64,000 nucleotides of DNA, taken from NCBI GenBank assembly GCA_902801205.1, contig CADCHE010000012.1, positions 45,441 to 109,440 of the forward strand, read 5' to 3'. The notes under the pieces are model-generated. The model saw only the letters and a list, made by a program, of their open reading frames with translations, searched no databases and was not told where the DNA came from. Shown piece by piece: positions 17,728-26,698 of this stretch. This stretch comes from an uncultured Bacteroidia bacterium (GTDB taxonomy: Bacteria > Bacteroidota > Bacteroidia > Bacteroidales > UBA932). How positions within the stretch are numbered: the stretch's first letter is position 1; each line of letters opens with the position of its first letter. The position numbers were made by a program, and so were the translations under genes.

Positions 17728-18440
17728 AGTGTATTGGGGATTTGCAGGAGCGCCTGCACGGTTTTCTTTTTCAGCACGCGGGCCGCCAGGGCTTCCCGCA
17801 CGGCGCCCAATCGATGCAGGTCGGAGCCGCAGAGGTCATACATCCCCGCTTCCAGCAGTATTTCCGCCCGGCGGGCAGCGCCGGGGCCGTACAATCCGGC
17901 CAAGGACAGCAGATTGAGCTGGAAGAGGACCCGCATTTCTTTCAGTCGCCGGTAGTCTTTCCCTTCCATGTATACGTACCGCTCGGGATGGGCCAGCACC
18001 GGCTGCAGTCCCCGGGCGCGGAGCCGCTCCAGGATGTCCCACAGGTCCATCGGCGGATTGAAATAGGAGGTTTCCACGAGCAGGTGCTTCCCTTCCGGGC
18101 CCAGCGGCAGCAGTTCACCCGCCTCGAAGCGTTCCAGGAAGAGGTTGTCCAGCATGTGCTCGGCGGCCAGGTGCAGCCGCACCGGACCTGCATAGGCGGA
18201 CTTCAGCACGGAGAAACATTCCTTCAGGGCAGCAGGTGTGTTGGGGATATCCTCCATCACATGCGGGGTCAACCAGACATCCGTGACCCCGGCCTCCGCG
18301 TAGAAGGCCAGCACCTTGAGGGACTGTTCCTGGGTACGGATGCCGTCATCGACACCCGGAAGGATATGGCTGTGCCAGTCTGTCCAGCCGCGGAGGATGC
18401 CCGCCTCCTCCAGGCTGCGTTGGGTTGAAAAAGGCCACAT
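17724..18440 (-). CDS. Tyrosine-protein phosphatase, CpsB/YwqE PHP type
   Basis: A 238-residue PHP-domain protein. WTDWHSHILPGVDDGI at about 19-34 gives the first metal-binding His-x-His and the Gly-Val-Asp-Asp typical of CpsB/CapC phosphatases. LTPHVMEDIP, LLVETSYFN, LAHPERYVYM and GSDLHRLG supply further metal ligands. The expected role is manganese-dependent removal of phosphate from the tyrosine-rich tail of the adjacent Wzc-type kinase, which cycles the polymerisation complex. The gene begins 3 bases after wzc ends and overlaps the epimerase by 4 bases. This is the type common in Firmicutes, as opposed to the low-molecular-weight Wzb of Enterobacteria. Confidence 0.88.
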   Translation of the reverse strand: MWPFSTQRSLEEAGILRGWTDWHSHILPGVDDGIRTQEQSLKVLAFYAEAGVTDVWLTPHVMEDIPNTPAALKECFSVLKSAYAGPVRLHLAAEHMLDNLFLERFEAGELLPLGPEGKHLLVETSYFNPPMDLWDILERLRARGLQPVLAHPERYVYMEGKDYRRLKEMRVLFQLNLLSLAGLYGPGAARRAEILLEAGMYDLCGSDLHRLGAVREALAARVLKKKTVQALLQIPNTL

Positions 18441-18443
18441 GGA

Positions 18444-20894
18444 CTATTCGTCCTCCTTTCCGTCCGACCCGTAAGCACCGTTGCTGCCATAGCGGTACCC
18501 GTACTTATAGCCGTACTTGTAGCCGTAACGGCCACTTCCGTCGGTACCATTGAGCAGCAGCGCCATATTCTTGTATTTCTGGGTCTTGTAGTAGCGGTCG
18601 ATCTCCGGGAGCATGCTCCGTTCCAGCAGGCCGGCACGGACCACGAAGATGGTCATGTCCACGTTGGATCCGATGATATCGGCATCCGTGACAATCTCTA
18701 CCGGCGGGCAGTCGAGGAAGATGTAGTCGTACTCCGGCCGCATCTCTTCCAGCATCTGCGCCAGGCGGGGCTCCGCCAGCAGTTCCGCCGGATTGGGCGG
18801 CATGGTGCCCACCGGCAGCATATCCAGGCCGTTTCCACCGATGCCGGAGACGACGGCATCTTTCCAGGCCGGAAGGGTTCCTGCCAGGTAATCGGCTACG
18901 CCACGTTTCGGCTGCCCGGCGAAGTGGCTCATGGAGCGTTTGCGCAGGTCAAGGTCGACCACGATGACCCGCCGTCCCTTGACGGCAAGGGCCGTCGCCA
19001 GGTTGATGGTGGAGAACGTCTTGCCGGAGCCTACGTTCATCGAAGTGACCATCAAGACTTTGGCACCTCCTTCCTTGCCCCGCATGAACTCCAGGTTAGT
19101 GCGGACGACACGGAATGCTTCGTTGATGACGTTGCGGCTGTGCGGCTTGACGACGATTTTGCGCTCTTCCGGATTCTCGGAAAGTTTCTCCAGCCCCCGG
19201 AGCGACTTGAAGTTCAGGAAATTCCTCTTCTTGCCTGTATTGGGCAGCTCACCCAGGAAGGGAACGGAAAGGTTCTCGAGGTCCTTGCGGCCGCGCAGGG
19301 TGGTGTTGAGCATCTCCTTGAGGTAGAGGATGGCGAACGGAATGGCCAGCCCCAGCAGCAAGGCGATCAGCAGGATCATCTTCTTGTTCGGGGCAAACGG
19401 AATATTGCTTCCGCTCGGAGAAGCCACGACCCGCGTGTTGTACGCCGTGAAGGCCTGCGAAAGTTCATTCTCCTCGCGTTTCTGGAGCAGGAAGAGATAC
19501 AGGGCTTCCTTGACCTTCTGCTGACGCTCGTCAGAGAGCAGCTGGCCGGCCTGCAGCGGGTTGGAAGACACGCGGGCCTGTGCCTTGTTCTGGGCACCCT
19601 GGGTGGCGCGTATCTGGATATTCAGGCCCTTGATGTAGTTGTCCAATGCCGTGAGGATGGCGGAGCGCAAGGCGTCGAGCTGCTGGTCGTAGTCCTTGAC
19701 GAGCAGGTTCTCCTCGGTGCTGTTCTCGGCCACACGGTTGCGCTGGAGCATGAGGGTGTTGAACTGGGTGATCTGGGCCGCCGTCGACGGGTCGTCCAGG
19801 CCTACGTTTCCAGGCAGGAGGGTGTTGGAATGGGCATTCCGCACATCCGACTGCAGGGCCCGGGCGATGGCCAGCTGGTTGTTCAGCGCCATCACCTGCT
19901 GCTCGGCCTCGGCGGAAAGCCGCATGTCCAGCGTCGCAGCTGCCCCGATGTCGGCGAGCTGGTGCTCGCTCATGTACGAGGTAATGGACTTGTCCACATG
20001 GCCCAACTCGCTCTCGATGACGTGCAGGCGCTCCGCGATGAACTCGTTGGTACTGGTGGTGATCTGGTTCTTGTCCTTGATCCAGATCTCATTGTAGACA
20101 TTCACCACCATGTTCAGCAGGTCTTCCGCCCGCTGGGTGTTGACATCGGAAACGCTCAGGTCGATGACCGTGCTGTTCTTGCCATTGAGGGTGGCCGACA
20201 GTTTGCCGCGGAACCGGCGCGATGCCGCGAGGAAGCCGCTCCGCGTGACACGGATCGGGAAATTGAAGGCAGGCGTATCCGGATACGGCGAGTCCGTCAC
20301 CACGACATTTCCCAAGGGAGTGGCGACGGTATCGCCCAACGCCGCTACCACAGGGCCGGCCTGGAGTTTTTCCTTCCCCTTCTTCCCCATGCGTACGAAA
20401 TCGGAGAGACGCACACTTCCGGAATCGGCGGGAGAAACCGTCAGCCCGACGGCGTCGTTGGCACGCAAATCCTGGAACTGGACGGCCACCGGCAAGCTGG
20501 TGCCGTAGAGGGTCCAGTCGTGGAAAAGTCCTTTGCGGTGATAGTCGACATCCAGATGCAGGTTTTTCACCACCTCGAGCATGAGGTCCGGAGAAAGGAA
20601 GTTGATGATTTCATTGTTGACGTTCACCCGCGTCTGTCCGAACCCGAGGTCGGAGAAAGCGGCGGATATGTCACCGGACACGCTTCCGCCCTTCCGGTCC
20701 TCCTTGATGAGGACGGAGGCCGCCCGGGTATAGACCGGGGTGGTCTTGAGGATGTAGAAAGCGGCCACGAAAAGGCATACACCCAACGAGATGGCAAACC
20801 ACTTCCAATGCGACAGGCAGAGGTTCCAGATGTCCTTGAATGTAAGGGTTTCCTGCTCCTGCACAGGAGCGTTTGGATTATTATAATTATCCAT
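18444..20894 (-). CDS. wzc: Wzc-type polysaccharide co-polymerase with BY-kinase domain
   Basis: An 816-residue inner-membrane protein. The Wzz-like domain begins with a membrane segment at about 32-52 and a second lies at about 501-522. Between them is a long periplasmic part with coiled-coil character. The cytoplasmic bacterial tyrosine kinase has Walker A NVGSGKTFS near 618, Walker A' VVDLDLRKRS near 645 and Walker B YIFLDCPPVEI near 721. The extreme C terminus has six tyrosines alternating with Gly/Lys/Arg, the autophosphorylation tail. It controls chain length and couples polymerisation to the export channel. It lies 11 bases after wza and 3 before its cognate phosphatase. Confidence 0.93.
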   Translation of the reverse strand: MDNYNNPNAPVQEQETLTFKDIWNLCLSHWKWFAISLGVCLFVAAFYILKTTPVYTRAASVLIKEDRKGGSVSGDISAAFSDLGFGQTRVNVNNEIINFLSPDLMLEVVKNLHLDVDYHRKGLFHDWTLYGTSLPVAVQFQDLRANDAVGLTVSPADSGSVRLSDFVRMGKKGKEKLQAGPVVAALGDTVATPLGNVVVTDSPYPDTPAFNFPIRVTRSGFLAASRRFRGKLSATLNGKNSTVIDLSVSDVNTQRAEDLLNMVVNVYNEIWIKDKNQITTSTNEFIAERLHVIESELGHVDKSITSYMSEHQLADIGAAATLDMRLSAEAEQQVMALNNQLAIARALQSDVRNAHSNTLLPGNVGLDDPSTAAQITQFNTLMLQRNRVAENSTEENLLVKDYDQQLDALRSAILTALDNYIKGLNIQIRATQGAQNKAQARVSSNPLQAGQLLSDERQQKVKEALYLFLLQKREENELSQAFTAYNTRVVASPSGSNIPFAPNKKMILLIALLLGLAIPFAILYLKEMLNTTLRGRKDLENLSVPFLGELPNTGKKRNFLNFKSLRGLEKLSENPEERKIVVKPHSRNVINEAFRVVRTNLEFMRGKEGGAKVLMVTSMNVGSGKTFSTINLATALAVKGRRVIVVDLDLRKRSMSHFAGQPKRGVADYLAGTLPAWKDAVVSGIGGNGLDMLPVGTMPPNPAELLAEPRLAQMLEEMRPEYDYIFLDCPPVEIVTDADIIGSNVDMTIFVVRAGLLERSMLPEIDRYYKTQKYKNMALLLNGTDGSGRYGYKYGYKYGYRYGSNGAYGSDGKEDE

Positions 20895-20905
20895 AAATCA
20901 ATAAT

Positions 20906-21742
20906 TTACTTAAATACAAGGACGGAGACGGAAGTCACCAGCGACGCCAGGGAGATCCAGAACGAACTGGACCGCACATTGTTGCCGTTGATGGTGGACT
21001 CGCGCTGCCGTTTCTCATTCGGCGTGACATAGATCATGTCGCCCTGCTGGATGAAGAAAGCGGGCGAGGCATAGAGCGACTGGCTGTCGAGGAGGTTGAG
21101 CTTGTACACCTCGTCGTCCTTTCCGTTGTGCCGCACCAGGGTCACGTTCTCGCGCTCCCCGTTGATGGTGAGGTCGCCCGCCAGGCCCAGCGCATCGAAG
21201 AGGGTGAACCGGTCACGGTCGATCTTGTAGCGCCCCGGCCGAGTCACCTCGCCCAGCACGGAGAAGCCCAGGTTCATGAATTCCACCGTCACGACAGCGT
21301 CCTTCACCTGCTTGCTCTCCTCGATCAGCAAGGTCTTGATCCGTTCGGCAGCCTGCTCCCGCGTCAAGCCCAGGAGGGAGATGCGCCCCAGGACCGGGAA
21401 GTCGATCTCTCCGTGGCTGTCAAGCGTGTACCCCGAAATGTTCGATGCCGAAAGGGTGAGATTCGACCCGGCATTGGAGGTCAGCGACTGCGTCTCGCCG
21501 ATGCGGTTGGAATAATAGGGCATATTGAACATCGCCGTCACCTGCGGGTCGCGGGTATTGACGATGATGGACACCTGGTCCATCGGCTTGAGACGGATGG
21601 CGGACACACTCGGGACGGAGATGGTGGTGTCGCGCGTCAGGTCCTGGAAATAGACAATGTTGGCCGGCGTTCCACAGGCGGCAAGGAGGGTGATGGTGCA
21701 AGAAAGCAGCACCCCCTTCAGGAAGAAGTTCTTCTTATTCAT
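20906..21742 (-). CDS. wza: Wza-like polysaccharide export lipoprotein
   Basis: About 278 residues from the Met at 21740-21742, which gives a normal lipoprotein signal with lipobox LLAAC; a longer start at 21769 adds nine residues and is less signal-like. The polysaccharide biosynthesis/export domain starts at VYFQDLT and includes YTLDSHGEIDFPVLGRISL. A SLBB-type domain follows (FSVLGEVTRPGRYKI), and the C terminus ends in a hydrophobic segment, SLASLVTSVSVLVF. It would form or contribute to the outer-membrane export pore linked to Wzc. It overlaps the end of the upstream dehydratase gene by a few bases and precedes wzc, the standard order. Confidence 0.9.
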   Translation of the reverse strand: MNKKNFFLKGVLLSCTITLLAACGTPANIVYFQDLTRDTTISVPSVSAIRLKPMDQVSIIVNTRDPQVTAMFNMPYYSNRIGETQSLTSNAGSNLTLSASNISGYTLDSHGEIDFPVLGRISLLGLTREQAAERIKTLLIEESKQVKDAVVTVEFMNLGFSVLGEVTRPGRYKIDRDRFTLFDALGLAGDLTINGERENVTLVRHNGKDDEVYKLNLLDSQSLYASPAFFIQQGDMIYVTPNEKRQRESTINGNNVRSSSFWISLASLVTSVSVLVFK

Positions 21743-23678
21743 TTTCAATCTGTTTGTTTTCATTTTCAAGTTCCCGGTCGATCGCCTCGAAGCGCGATTC
21801 CGCGCTCTTGAACTCCGGGACGGTCCGTTTCATCAGCCGGACCATGTCGGGGATTTCGACGTTCCGCGACAGCTCCTCCAGCCGGTCGATCACGGAACAT
21901 GCCTCTTCGTAATCGTACTCCCGGACCTTCGCGATACGGATGCGGTCGTGGAAGGACGGCAGGGAATTCTCTTCGTCCGCGAGTACTTCTTCGTACAGTT
22001 TCTCACCCGGGCGAAGCCCCGTATATTCGATCTTGATATCCTCGTCCGGCTTGAATCCGGCCAGCGTGATCATGCGCCGCGCGAGCGTGTCGATCTTCAC
22101 CGGACGGCCCATGTCGAAGACGAAGATCTGGTTGCCGGTGCTCATCGTGGCCGCTTCCATCACGAGGCGGCAGGCCTCCGGAATCGTCATGAAGAAACGG
22201 TTGATGTCGGGATGCGTCACCGTCACGGGGCCTCCGGCTGCGATCTGCTGCTGGAAACGCGGGATCACGCTCCCGTTACTGCCCAGGACGTTTCCGAAAC
22301 GCGTCGTGACGAATTTCGTCGTGCTGGAGTGTTCGCCCGGCTTCAGGGACAGTCCCAGGCTCTGGACATAGATCTCGGCCAGGCGCTTGGTACATCCCAT
22401 GATATTCGTGGGATTGACCGCCTTGTCGGTGGAGATCATCACCATCTTCTCCGCTCCGTATTCGACACATTTGTCCGCCAAGTGGCGCGTTCCGCAGACG
22501 TTGACGAGCACGGCCTCGCAGGGATTTTCCTCCATCAGCGGCACATGCTTGTACGCCGCCGCATGGAAAACGACCTGCGGATGATGGGTCCGGAACACGA
22601 AGTCCAGGCGGGGGAGCTGGCGTACGTCGCCGATTACCGGGACGAAACACAGCTCCGGGAAGCGGTCTTCCAATTCCAGGCGCAGGTTATGCATCGGGGT
22701 TTCCGCATTGTCGAACAACACCAGTTTCTTCACCCCGAACCCTGCCAGGAGCCGGCACAGTTCAGAACCGATCGATCCGGCGGCGCCGGTGACCAGGACG
22801 GTCTTTTCGTTGAAGTATGCCCGGATGGCCTCCATGGAAATCTTGATTTCCTCACGGCCCAGCAAGTCTTCCACTTTCACTTCGCGCAGGCCGGACAGGA
22901 GTTTCCCGTCCTCTACCTCACTCAAGGAAGGAGCAACCAAGCTCTTGATGTTGTGCAGGTTGCAGAAAAGGATGAGGCGATCTTCCTCGGACCGGACATC
23001 TTCCTCCTGCGCAAACAGGACCGCATCGATCCGGTTGTCCAGCAGGTGGTTCTGCATCTGCTCCTCCGTTTTGAAAGTAAAGACAGGGAAGCCGTCGATC
23101 ATCCGCCCCGTGCCTTCTTCTGCCAAGAATCCGATAATACGGTAATGGGAGGAATGCTGCATGCGCAGGATCAACGAGACACTCTTCTCAGAGACGCCGT
23201 ATACCAAGACGCGCCGGTACGCATATTTCTCAAGGACCCTGTGATTGAAATAATTCCAGACCAGGATCATCAGCATGCGGGTGAAAAGGAGCAGGAAGAG
23301 GGTCGCCAGGAAGTCGATGCCGAGCAGCATGACGAATTCCGGGACGAAATGGTGCGAAAGCACCACGCCCCCCAGGACCAATACCTCCTTCAGCAGGACC
23401 GCGAAGAAGAAGGGGATCAAGTCTCCGACCGAAAGATGCCGGATGATGATCCGATAGGTCCTTGTCAGGCAGAATGATACCAGTGACGCCAAAAGACAGC
23501 CGCCCAGGAAAGAAACCCAACCCACCGCGCTGTACCCTACGGGGGACGATACGTCGAAAAGCAGGTCCATCCCACCGAATACGGCCAGGGAAGCAGCCGT
23601 AGAAAGGCAGACATCCATCACCAGGATCAGAGCCCGGCTCAGGTAGCGCTTTTCGAGCATTCTTACAAGATTACCCAT
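21735..23678 (-). CDS. Membrane-anchored FlaA1/CapD-type nucleotide-sugar dehydratase
   Basis: A 647-residue protein with four hydrophobic segments in the first 150 residues, a CoA-binding-like Rossmann domain (about 150-270) and a C-terminal SDR dehydratase domain. The latter has VTGAAGSIGSELCR near 296-309 and STDKAVNPTNIMG near 412-425, including the Asp-Lys pair of 4,6-dehydratases such as WbpM. It likely makes the 4-keto-6-deoxy precursor from UDP-N-acetylglucosamine that starts synthesis of the first repeat-unit sugar. It is the second gene of the operon, 27 bases after the NusG-like gene. A second, soluble homologue occurs at 12144-13352 and a degenerate one at 8012-8581. Confidence 0.9.
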   Translation of the reverse strand: MGNLVRMLEKRYLSRALILVMDVCLSTAASLAVFGGMDLLFDVSSPVGYSAVGWVSFLGGCLLASLVSFCLTRTYRIIIRHLSVGDLIPFFFAVLLKEVLVLGGVVLSHHFVPEFVMLLGIDFLATLFLLLFTRMLMILVWNYFNHRVLEKYAYRRVLVYGVSEKSVSLILRMQHSSHYRIIGFLAEEGTGRMIDGFPVFTFKTEEQMQNHLLDNRIDAVLFAQEEDVRSEEDRLILFCNLHNIKSLVAPSLSEVEDGKLLSGLREVKVEDLLGREEIKISMEAIRAYFNEKTVLVTGAAGSIGSELCRLLAGFGVKKLVLFDNAETPMHNLRLELEDRFPELCFVPVIGDVRQLPRLDFVFRTHHPQVVFHAAAYKHVPLMEENPCEAVLVNVCGTRHLADKCVEYGAEKMVMISTDKAVNPTNIMGCTKRLAEIYVQSLGLSLKPGEHSSTTKFVTTRFGNVLGSNGSVIPRFQQQIAAGGPVTVTHPDINRFFMTIPEACRLVMEAATMSTGNQIFVFDMGRPVKIDTLARRMITLAGFKPDEDIKIEYTGLRPGEKLYEEVLADEENSLPSFHDRIRIAKVREYDYEEACSVIDRLEELSRNVEIPDMVRLMKRTVPEFKSAESRFEAIDRELENENKQIENE

Positions 23679-23705
23679 TTGAAAGACGATTAGTTTGATA
23701 GACGA

Positions 23706-24227
23706 TCAGACAATTTTTTCCAAATACTGCTGCGGGATGTGCGAGACGGCCACGACGGCCACGCCTTCCACGCTGACAAGGAGCTTGCGGTCCTTTTTGA
23801 TCCGTTTGATCACACCCTCCGCTCCCTTGTAGATACCGTCCGTCACCCGGACGCGTTCTCCCACCTTGAAGTCGAAATGCTCCCCGAGATACGACACGTT
23901 CCGGCCCCGGTCGGCCGAAGTGACGAAGATGAAAAGCTTCATCTCCTCGTCGCGGATCGGGGCGGGACCGCTGCCGGCAGCGTCGCGGTAGAGCATCAAG
24001 TCGCTGAAGTGCCGCTGCTTGAAGGCCATCAGGCAGGGCAGCGTCCAGCGGACGAACAGGAGCGACGGTGCCAACTGCACCTCCTCGTAGACGAGCTTGC
24101 CGTCCACGATCCGGTCGACGGTCCGGAGCGCCATGTAGGTCTGCGCCCCGAGCCCGTCCAACTCCTCTTTGATGCGGCCGATACGGTTGTTGAAGACCCG
24201 CATGGCATACCAATGTGCTTCGTCCAT
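23706..24227 (-). CDS. NusG-like transcription antiterminator (UpxY/RfaH type)
   Basis: A 173-residue NusG paralogue starting at MDEAHWYAMRV (ATG at 24225-24227). A longer frame to 24392 adds 55 residues of leader sequence without family resemblance, so I reject it. The NGN domain spans about 1-105 (HWYAMRVFNNRIGRI; SLLFVRWT near 66) and the C-terminal KOW domain has GERVRVTDGIYKGAEGVI near 127-144. In Bacteroides, UpxY proteins encoded first in capsule operons bind RNA polymerase and prevent early termination in their own operon. The position, first in a 24-kb operon behind a structured leader with an ops-like element, fits that role. Confidence 0.88.
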   Translation of the reverse strand: MDEAHWYAMRVFNNRIGRIKEELDGLGAQTYMALRTVDRIVDGKLVYEEVQLAPSLLFVRWTLPCLMAFKQRHFSDLMLYRDAAGSGPAPIRDEEMKLFIFVTSADRGRNVSYLGEHFDFKVGERVRVTDGIYKGAEGVIKRIKKDRKLLVSVEGVAVVAVSHIPQQYLEKIV

Positions 24228-24433
24228 CTCGAATGACTGGTTGACGCCCGGATACTTCTCGGGTGACCCGGCCTTTCCGAAAAGACGGCAAGGCCGGGCA
24301 AGAAGGACTTGCCGGACTTTCCTACCCCGGTCCCGCGCGCACTCCTTACCAGGAGGCGACAACGTAAACCCTTGATTTTCAGACCCGTGCACAATAGTTC
24401 ATATAGGCTACCGCACAGAAAGGGAAAATCATA
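24228..24433 (-). promoter_or_regulatory. Capsule operon leader with ops-like element and hairpins
   Basis: About 200 transcribed, untranslated bases separate the promoter from the NusG-like gene. Minus strand 24414-24405 reads GCGGTAGCCT, matching the RfaH-recruiting ops consensus (GGCGGTAGnnT) except for its first G. Further down are two hairpins: 24297-24313 (GGCAAG/CTTGCC on the plus strand) and 24268-24297 (8-base stem CCGGCCTT/AAGGCCGG). A leader with a pause/recruitment site fits control by the NusG-like product. Direct experimental support is lacking. Confidence 0.55.
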
Positions 24434-24441
24434 CAAAGATA
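24434..24441 (-). promoter_or_regulatory. Bacteroidota -7 promoter element for the capsule operon
   Basis: Minus strand reads TATCTTTG, an exact match to TAnnTTTG. It lies 22 bases after the stop of the RelA/SpoT gene and 207 before the NusG-like start codon. The -33 region is T-rich but has no clear TTTG. Confidence 0.65.
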
Positions 24442-24463
24442 ACTATTTATTCGGAATAAAAAG

Positions 24464-26683
24464 CTACTGCCGGGTGACTTTTTGTACGTGCCGGAGGGCC
24501 TTGATCTGCGAAACCACCTTGTCCAGTTCCATGTTGGAAGGGACGGACAGGCGCATCGCGATCTCGTACACGCCCTGCCGGGCGTTTTCCGAAACGGACA
24601 TCGACCGCAGGGAAGCTTTGAACCCGTTCACCGTCGCCGTGATCTGGCCGATGACGGAAGGCTCCAGGTCCGTGACGATCTTCAGGGGCGACTGGAAACT
24701 GCCGCCGGAAGGGGTGTCGGCCCACCGCACCCGCTGGATGCGGTACGGGTACATTTCGAGCAGCCGCGCGGCGTTGGGGCATGACATCCGGTGGATCTTG
24801 ATGCCCTCGGTCCGTGTCACGAAGCCGAACACGTCGTCGCCGAAGACCGGATGGCAACAGGCGGCCATGCGGTAGTCCAGGCCCTTGAGGTCGCGGGCGT
24901 TCAGGACGAGGATGTCGTCGGAAGCGATGCCTCTCCCCCACTCCGCCTGGCGTGCCGCCTCGATGCGCTGGGCCTCGGCCTGGCGGGCCGCTTCGATGCC
25001 CTGGGCCACCAGGGCGTCGTGTCCCTGGATGTACGCCTTGATGTCGTTGATGTCGATCTCGCCGTCGTACAAGGCCGCATAGAACGGATTCTGCGCCGTA
25101 TAGCGGTATTTCTTGAGCAGTTCCGCCAGCATGTCGTCCGGCAGCTCGAGCTTCCAGTTCTTGAGCCGGCGCGAAAGGAGTTCCTTCCCCTGGGCCGCCT
25201 TCTTGAACTCTTCTTCGTTGAGTTCCTGCTTGATGCGGCTCCGCGCCTTGGAGGTGACCACGTATCCGAGCCAGTCGGCCGACGGGCGCTGGTTCTTGCC
25301 CGACATGATCTCCACGATGTCACCGGTCTGGAGCTTCTCCTTGATGGACACGGCCTTGCCGCCGATCCGCGCGCCGGTGCACCGGACACCGAGTCCGGAG
25401 TGGATGTTGAAGGCGAAGTCGAGGACGGAGGCGCCGGCAGGCAGGATGCGCAGTTCGCCGCTGGGCGTAAATACGAAAATGTCCTTGGAAGGGGGCTGCG
25501 GCAGGTCTTCCGGCTTGATGTCCATCGGGTGCTCCAGGGTGTACCGGACGGACTTCAGCCACTTGTCGAGGTGCTCCTCGTGTTTGATGCCCTTGTACGC
25601 CCAGTGCGAAGCCTGGCCGTTCTCGGCTTCCTCGTCCATCCGGCGCGTACGGATCTGCACCTCGAGGTAGGCGCCGTCGCGGTTCTTGACTGTGATGTGC
25701 AGCGACTCGTAGCCGTTCGGCTTGGGGTTGGTGATCCAGTCGCGGAGCCGGTCGGTGTCGGGTTCGTATTCTTCCGTCACGTAGGAATACACCTTCCAGC
25801 AAAGGTCCTTCTCCACCTTGGCGTCCTGCGGGCAGTCGATGATGAAGCGGATGGCGAAGACGTCATACACCCCGTCGAACGACACTTTCTGCCGCTGCAT
25901 CTTCTTCCAGATGGAGTAGGCCGACTTCGTGCGGATCTTCAGCTTGTAGTGGATGAGCGCGTCGGAGAGCTTCTTCTTCAGCGGCTCGATGAACTCCTCC
26001 GTCAGCCGTTCGCGGTCGCGCTGCGTCGCCTTCAGCTTGTTGGTGATGGCGCGGTACTGCTCCGGCTCGGCGTAGCGGAGGTAGATGTCCTCCATCTCGC
26101 TCTTGATGTTGTACAGGCCGAGCTGGTGCGCCAGGGGGATGTACAGCATCAGGGTTTCGAGGATCTTGTTGTCGCGGGCGCTCTTGGGGAAGATGTCCAG
26201 GTGGCGCATCACCTCCAGGCGGTCGGCGATCTTGAGCACGGTGACACGCGGGTCGGACGAGTACTGGACGATGAGTTTCTTGTACTGTTCGGCCTCCAGG
26301 CGCGTATCTTTCGGCTTGATGGTGGAAATCTTGTTCAGGCCCTCGACCATCGCCAGCACGTCGGCAGGGAATCCGTTCCCGCGCCGCCGGTCCCCGGGAG
26401 CGGCGGGATCGCCGGGCAGGTCCCCTTTCCGCAGGTCCAGCTCGGGATGGCAGCGCGTCGCCTCATGCAGGAAGACGGCTGCGGCGCACTCGGCCGGCAG
26501 GCCGATCTCGTCAGCGGCGATGAGAGCGACATTCAGCGGGTGTTCGATAAAGGGGTGTCCATTGCCGCGCAGTTCGTCCGAAAGGACGGTAGCGGCGATG
26601 GCGAAGCAGCGGGCGACGAGGCTCCGCCCTGCCTCGTCGAACCGGGAAAACCGGGCTTCGATCCGTTCATTGATTCCTTCCAT
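24464..26683 (-). CDS. RelA/SpoT-family (p)ppGpp synthetase, hydrolase site apparently degenerate
   Basis: A 739-residue long RSH protein. The synthetase domain is intact: KSAYSIWKKMQRQK near 262, NPKPNGYESLHITV near 312, EVQIRTRRMDEEAENG near 333. A TGS domain follows (FVFTPSGELRILPAG near 400), and an ACT domain ends the protein. The N-terminal HD domain keeps HPLNVA but reads FLHEATRCH where hydrolases have LHDVVEDT, and ADRLEVMR where they have ADRLHNMR. Several metal and catalytic residues are therefore substituted, and it may be synthetase-only. It starts 15 bases after mltG and the capsule promoter follows it. Confidence 0.9.
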   Translation of the reverse strand: MEGINERIEARFSRFDEAGRSLVARCFAIAATVLSDELRGNGHPFIEHPLNVALIAADEIGLPAECAAAVFLHEATRCHPELDLRKGDLPGDPAAPGDRRRGNGFPADVLAMVEGLNKISTIKPKDTRLEAEQYKKLIVQYSSDPRVTVLKIADRLEVMRHLDIFPKSARDNKILETLMLYIPLAHQLGLYNIKSEMEDIYLRYAEPEQYRAITNKLKATQRDRERLTEEFIEPLKKKLSDALIHYKLKIRTKSAYSIWKKMQRQKVSFDGVYDVFAIRFIIDCPQDAKVEKDLCWKVYSYVTEEYEPDTDRLRDWITNPKPNGYESLHITVKNRDGAYLEVQIRTRRMDEEAENGQASHWAYKGIKHEEHLDKWLKSVRYTLEHPMDIKPEDLPQPPSKDIFVFTPSGELRILPAGASVLDFAFNIHSGLGVRCTGARIGGKAVSIKEKLQTGDIVEIMSGKNQRPSADWLGYVVTSKARSRIKQELNEEEFKKAAQGKELLSRRLKNWKLELPDDMLAELLKKYRYTAQNPFYAALYDGEIDINDIKAYIQGHDALVAQGIEAARQAEAQRIEAARQAEWGRGIASDDILVLNARDLKGLDYRMAACCHPVFGDDVFGFVTRTEGIKIHRMSCPNAARLLEMYPYRIQRVRWADTPSGGSFQSPLKIVTDLEPSVIGQITATVNGFKASLRSMSVSENARQGVYEIAMRLSVPSNMELDKVVSQIKALRHVQKVTRQ

Positions 26684-26698
26684 GGCCGGGATCCAGTA

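Noticed and set aside
18924-23477. Long plus-strand open frames opposite wzc, wza and the membrane dehydratase
   Set aside because: The minus-strand genes are certain from motifs, and the antisense products look like composition artefacts.
24228-24392. Longer start for the NusG-like protein
   Set aside because: The extra 55 residues lie in the hairpin-rich leader and do not resemble the family, while MDEAHWYAMRV is the expected N terminus.
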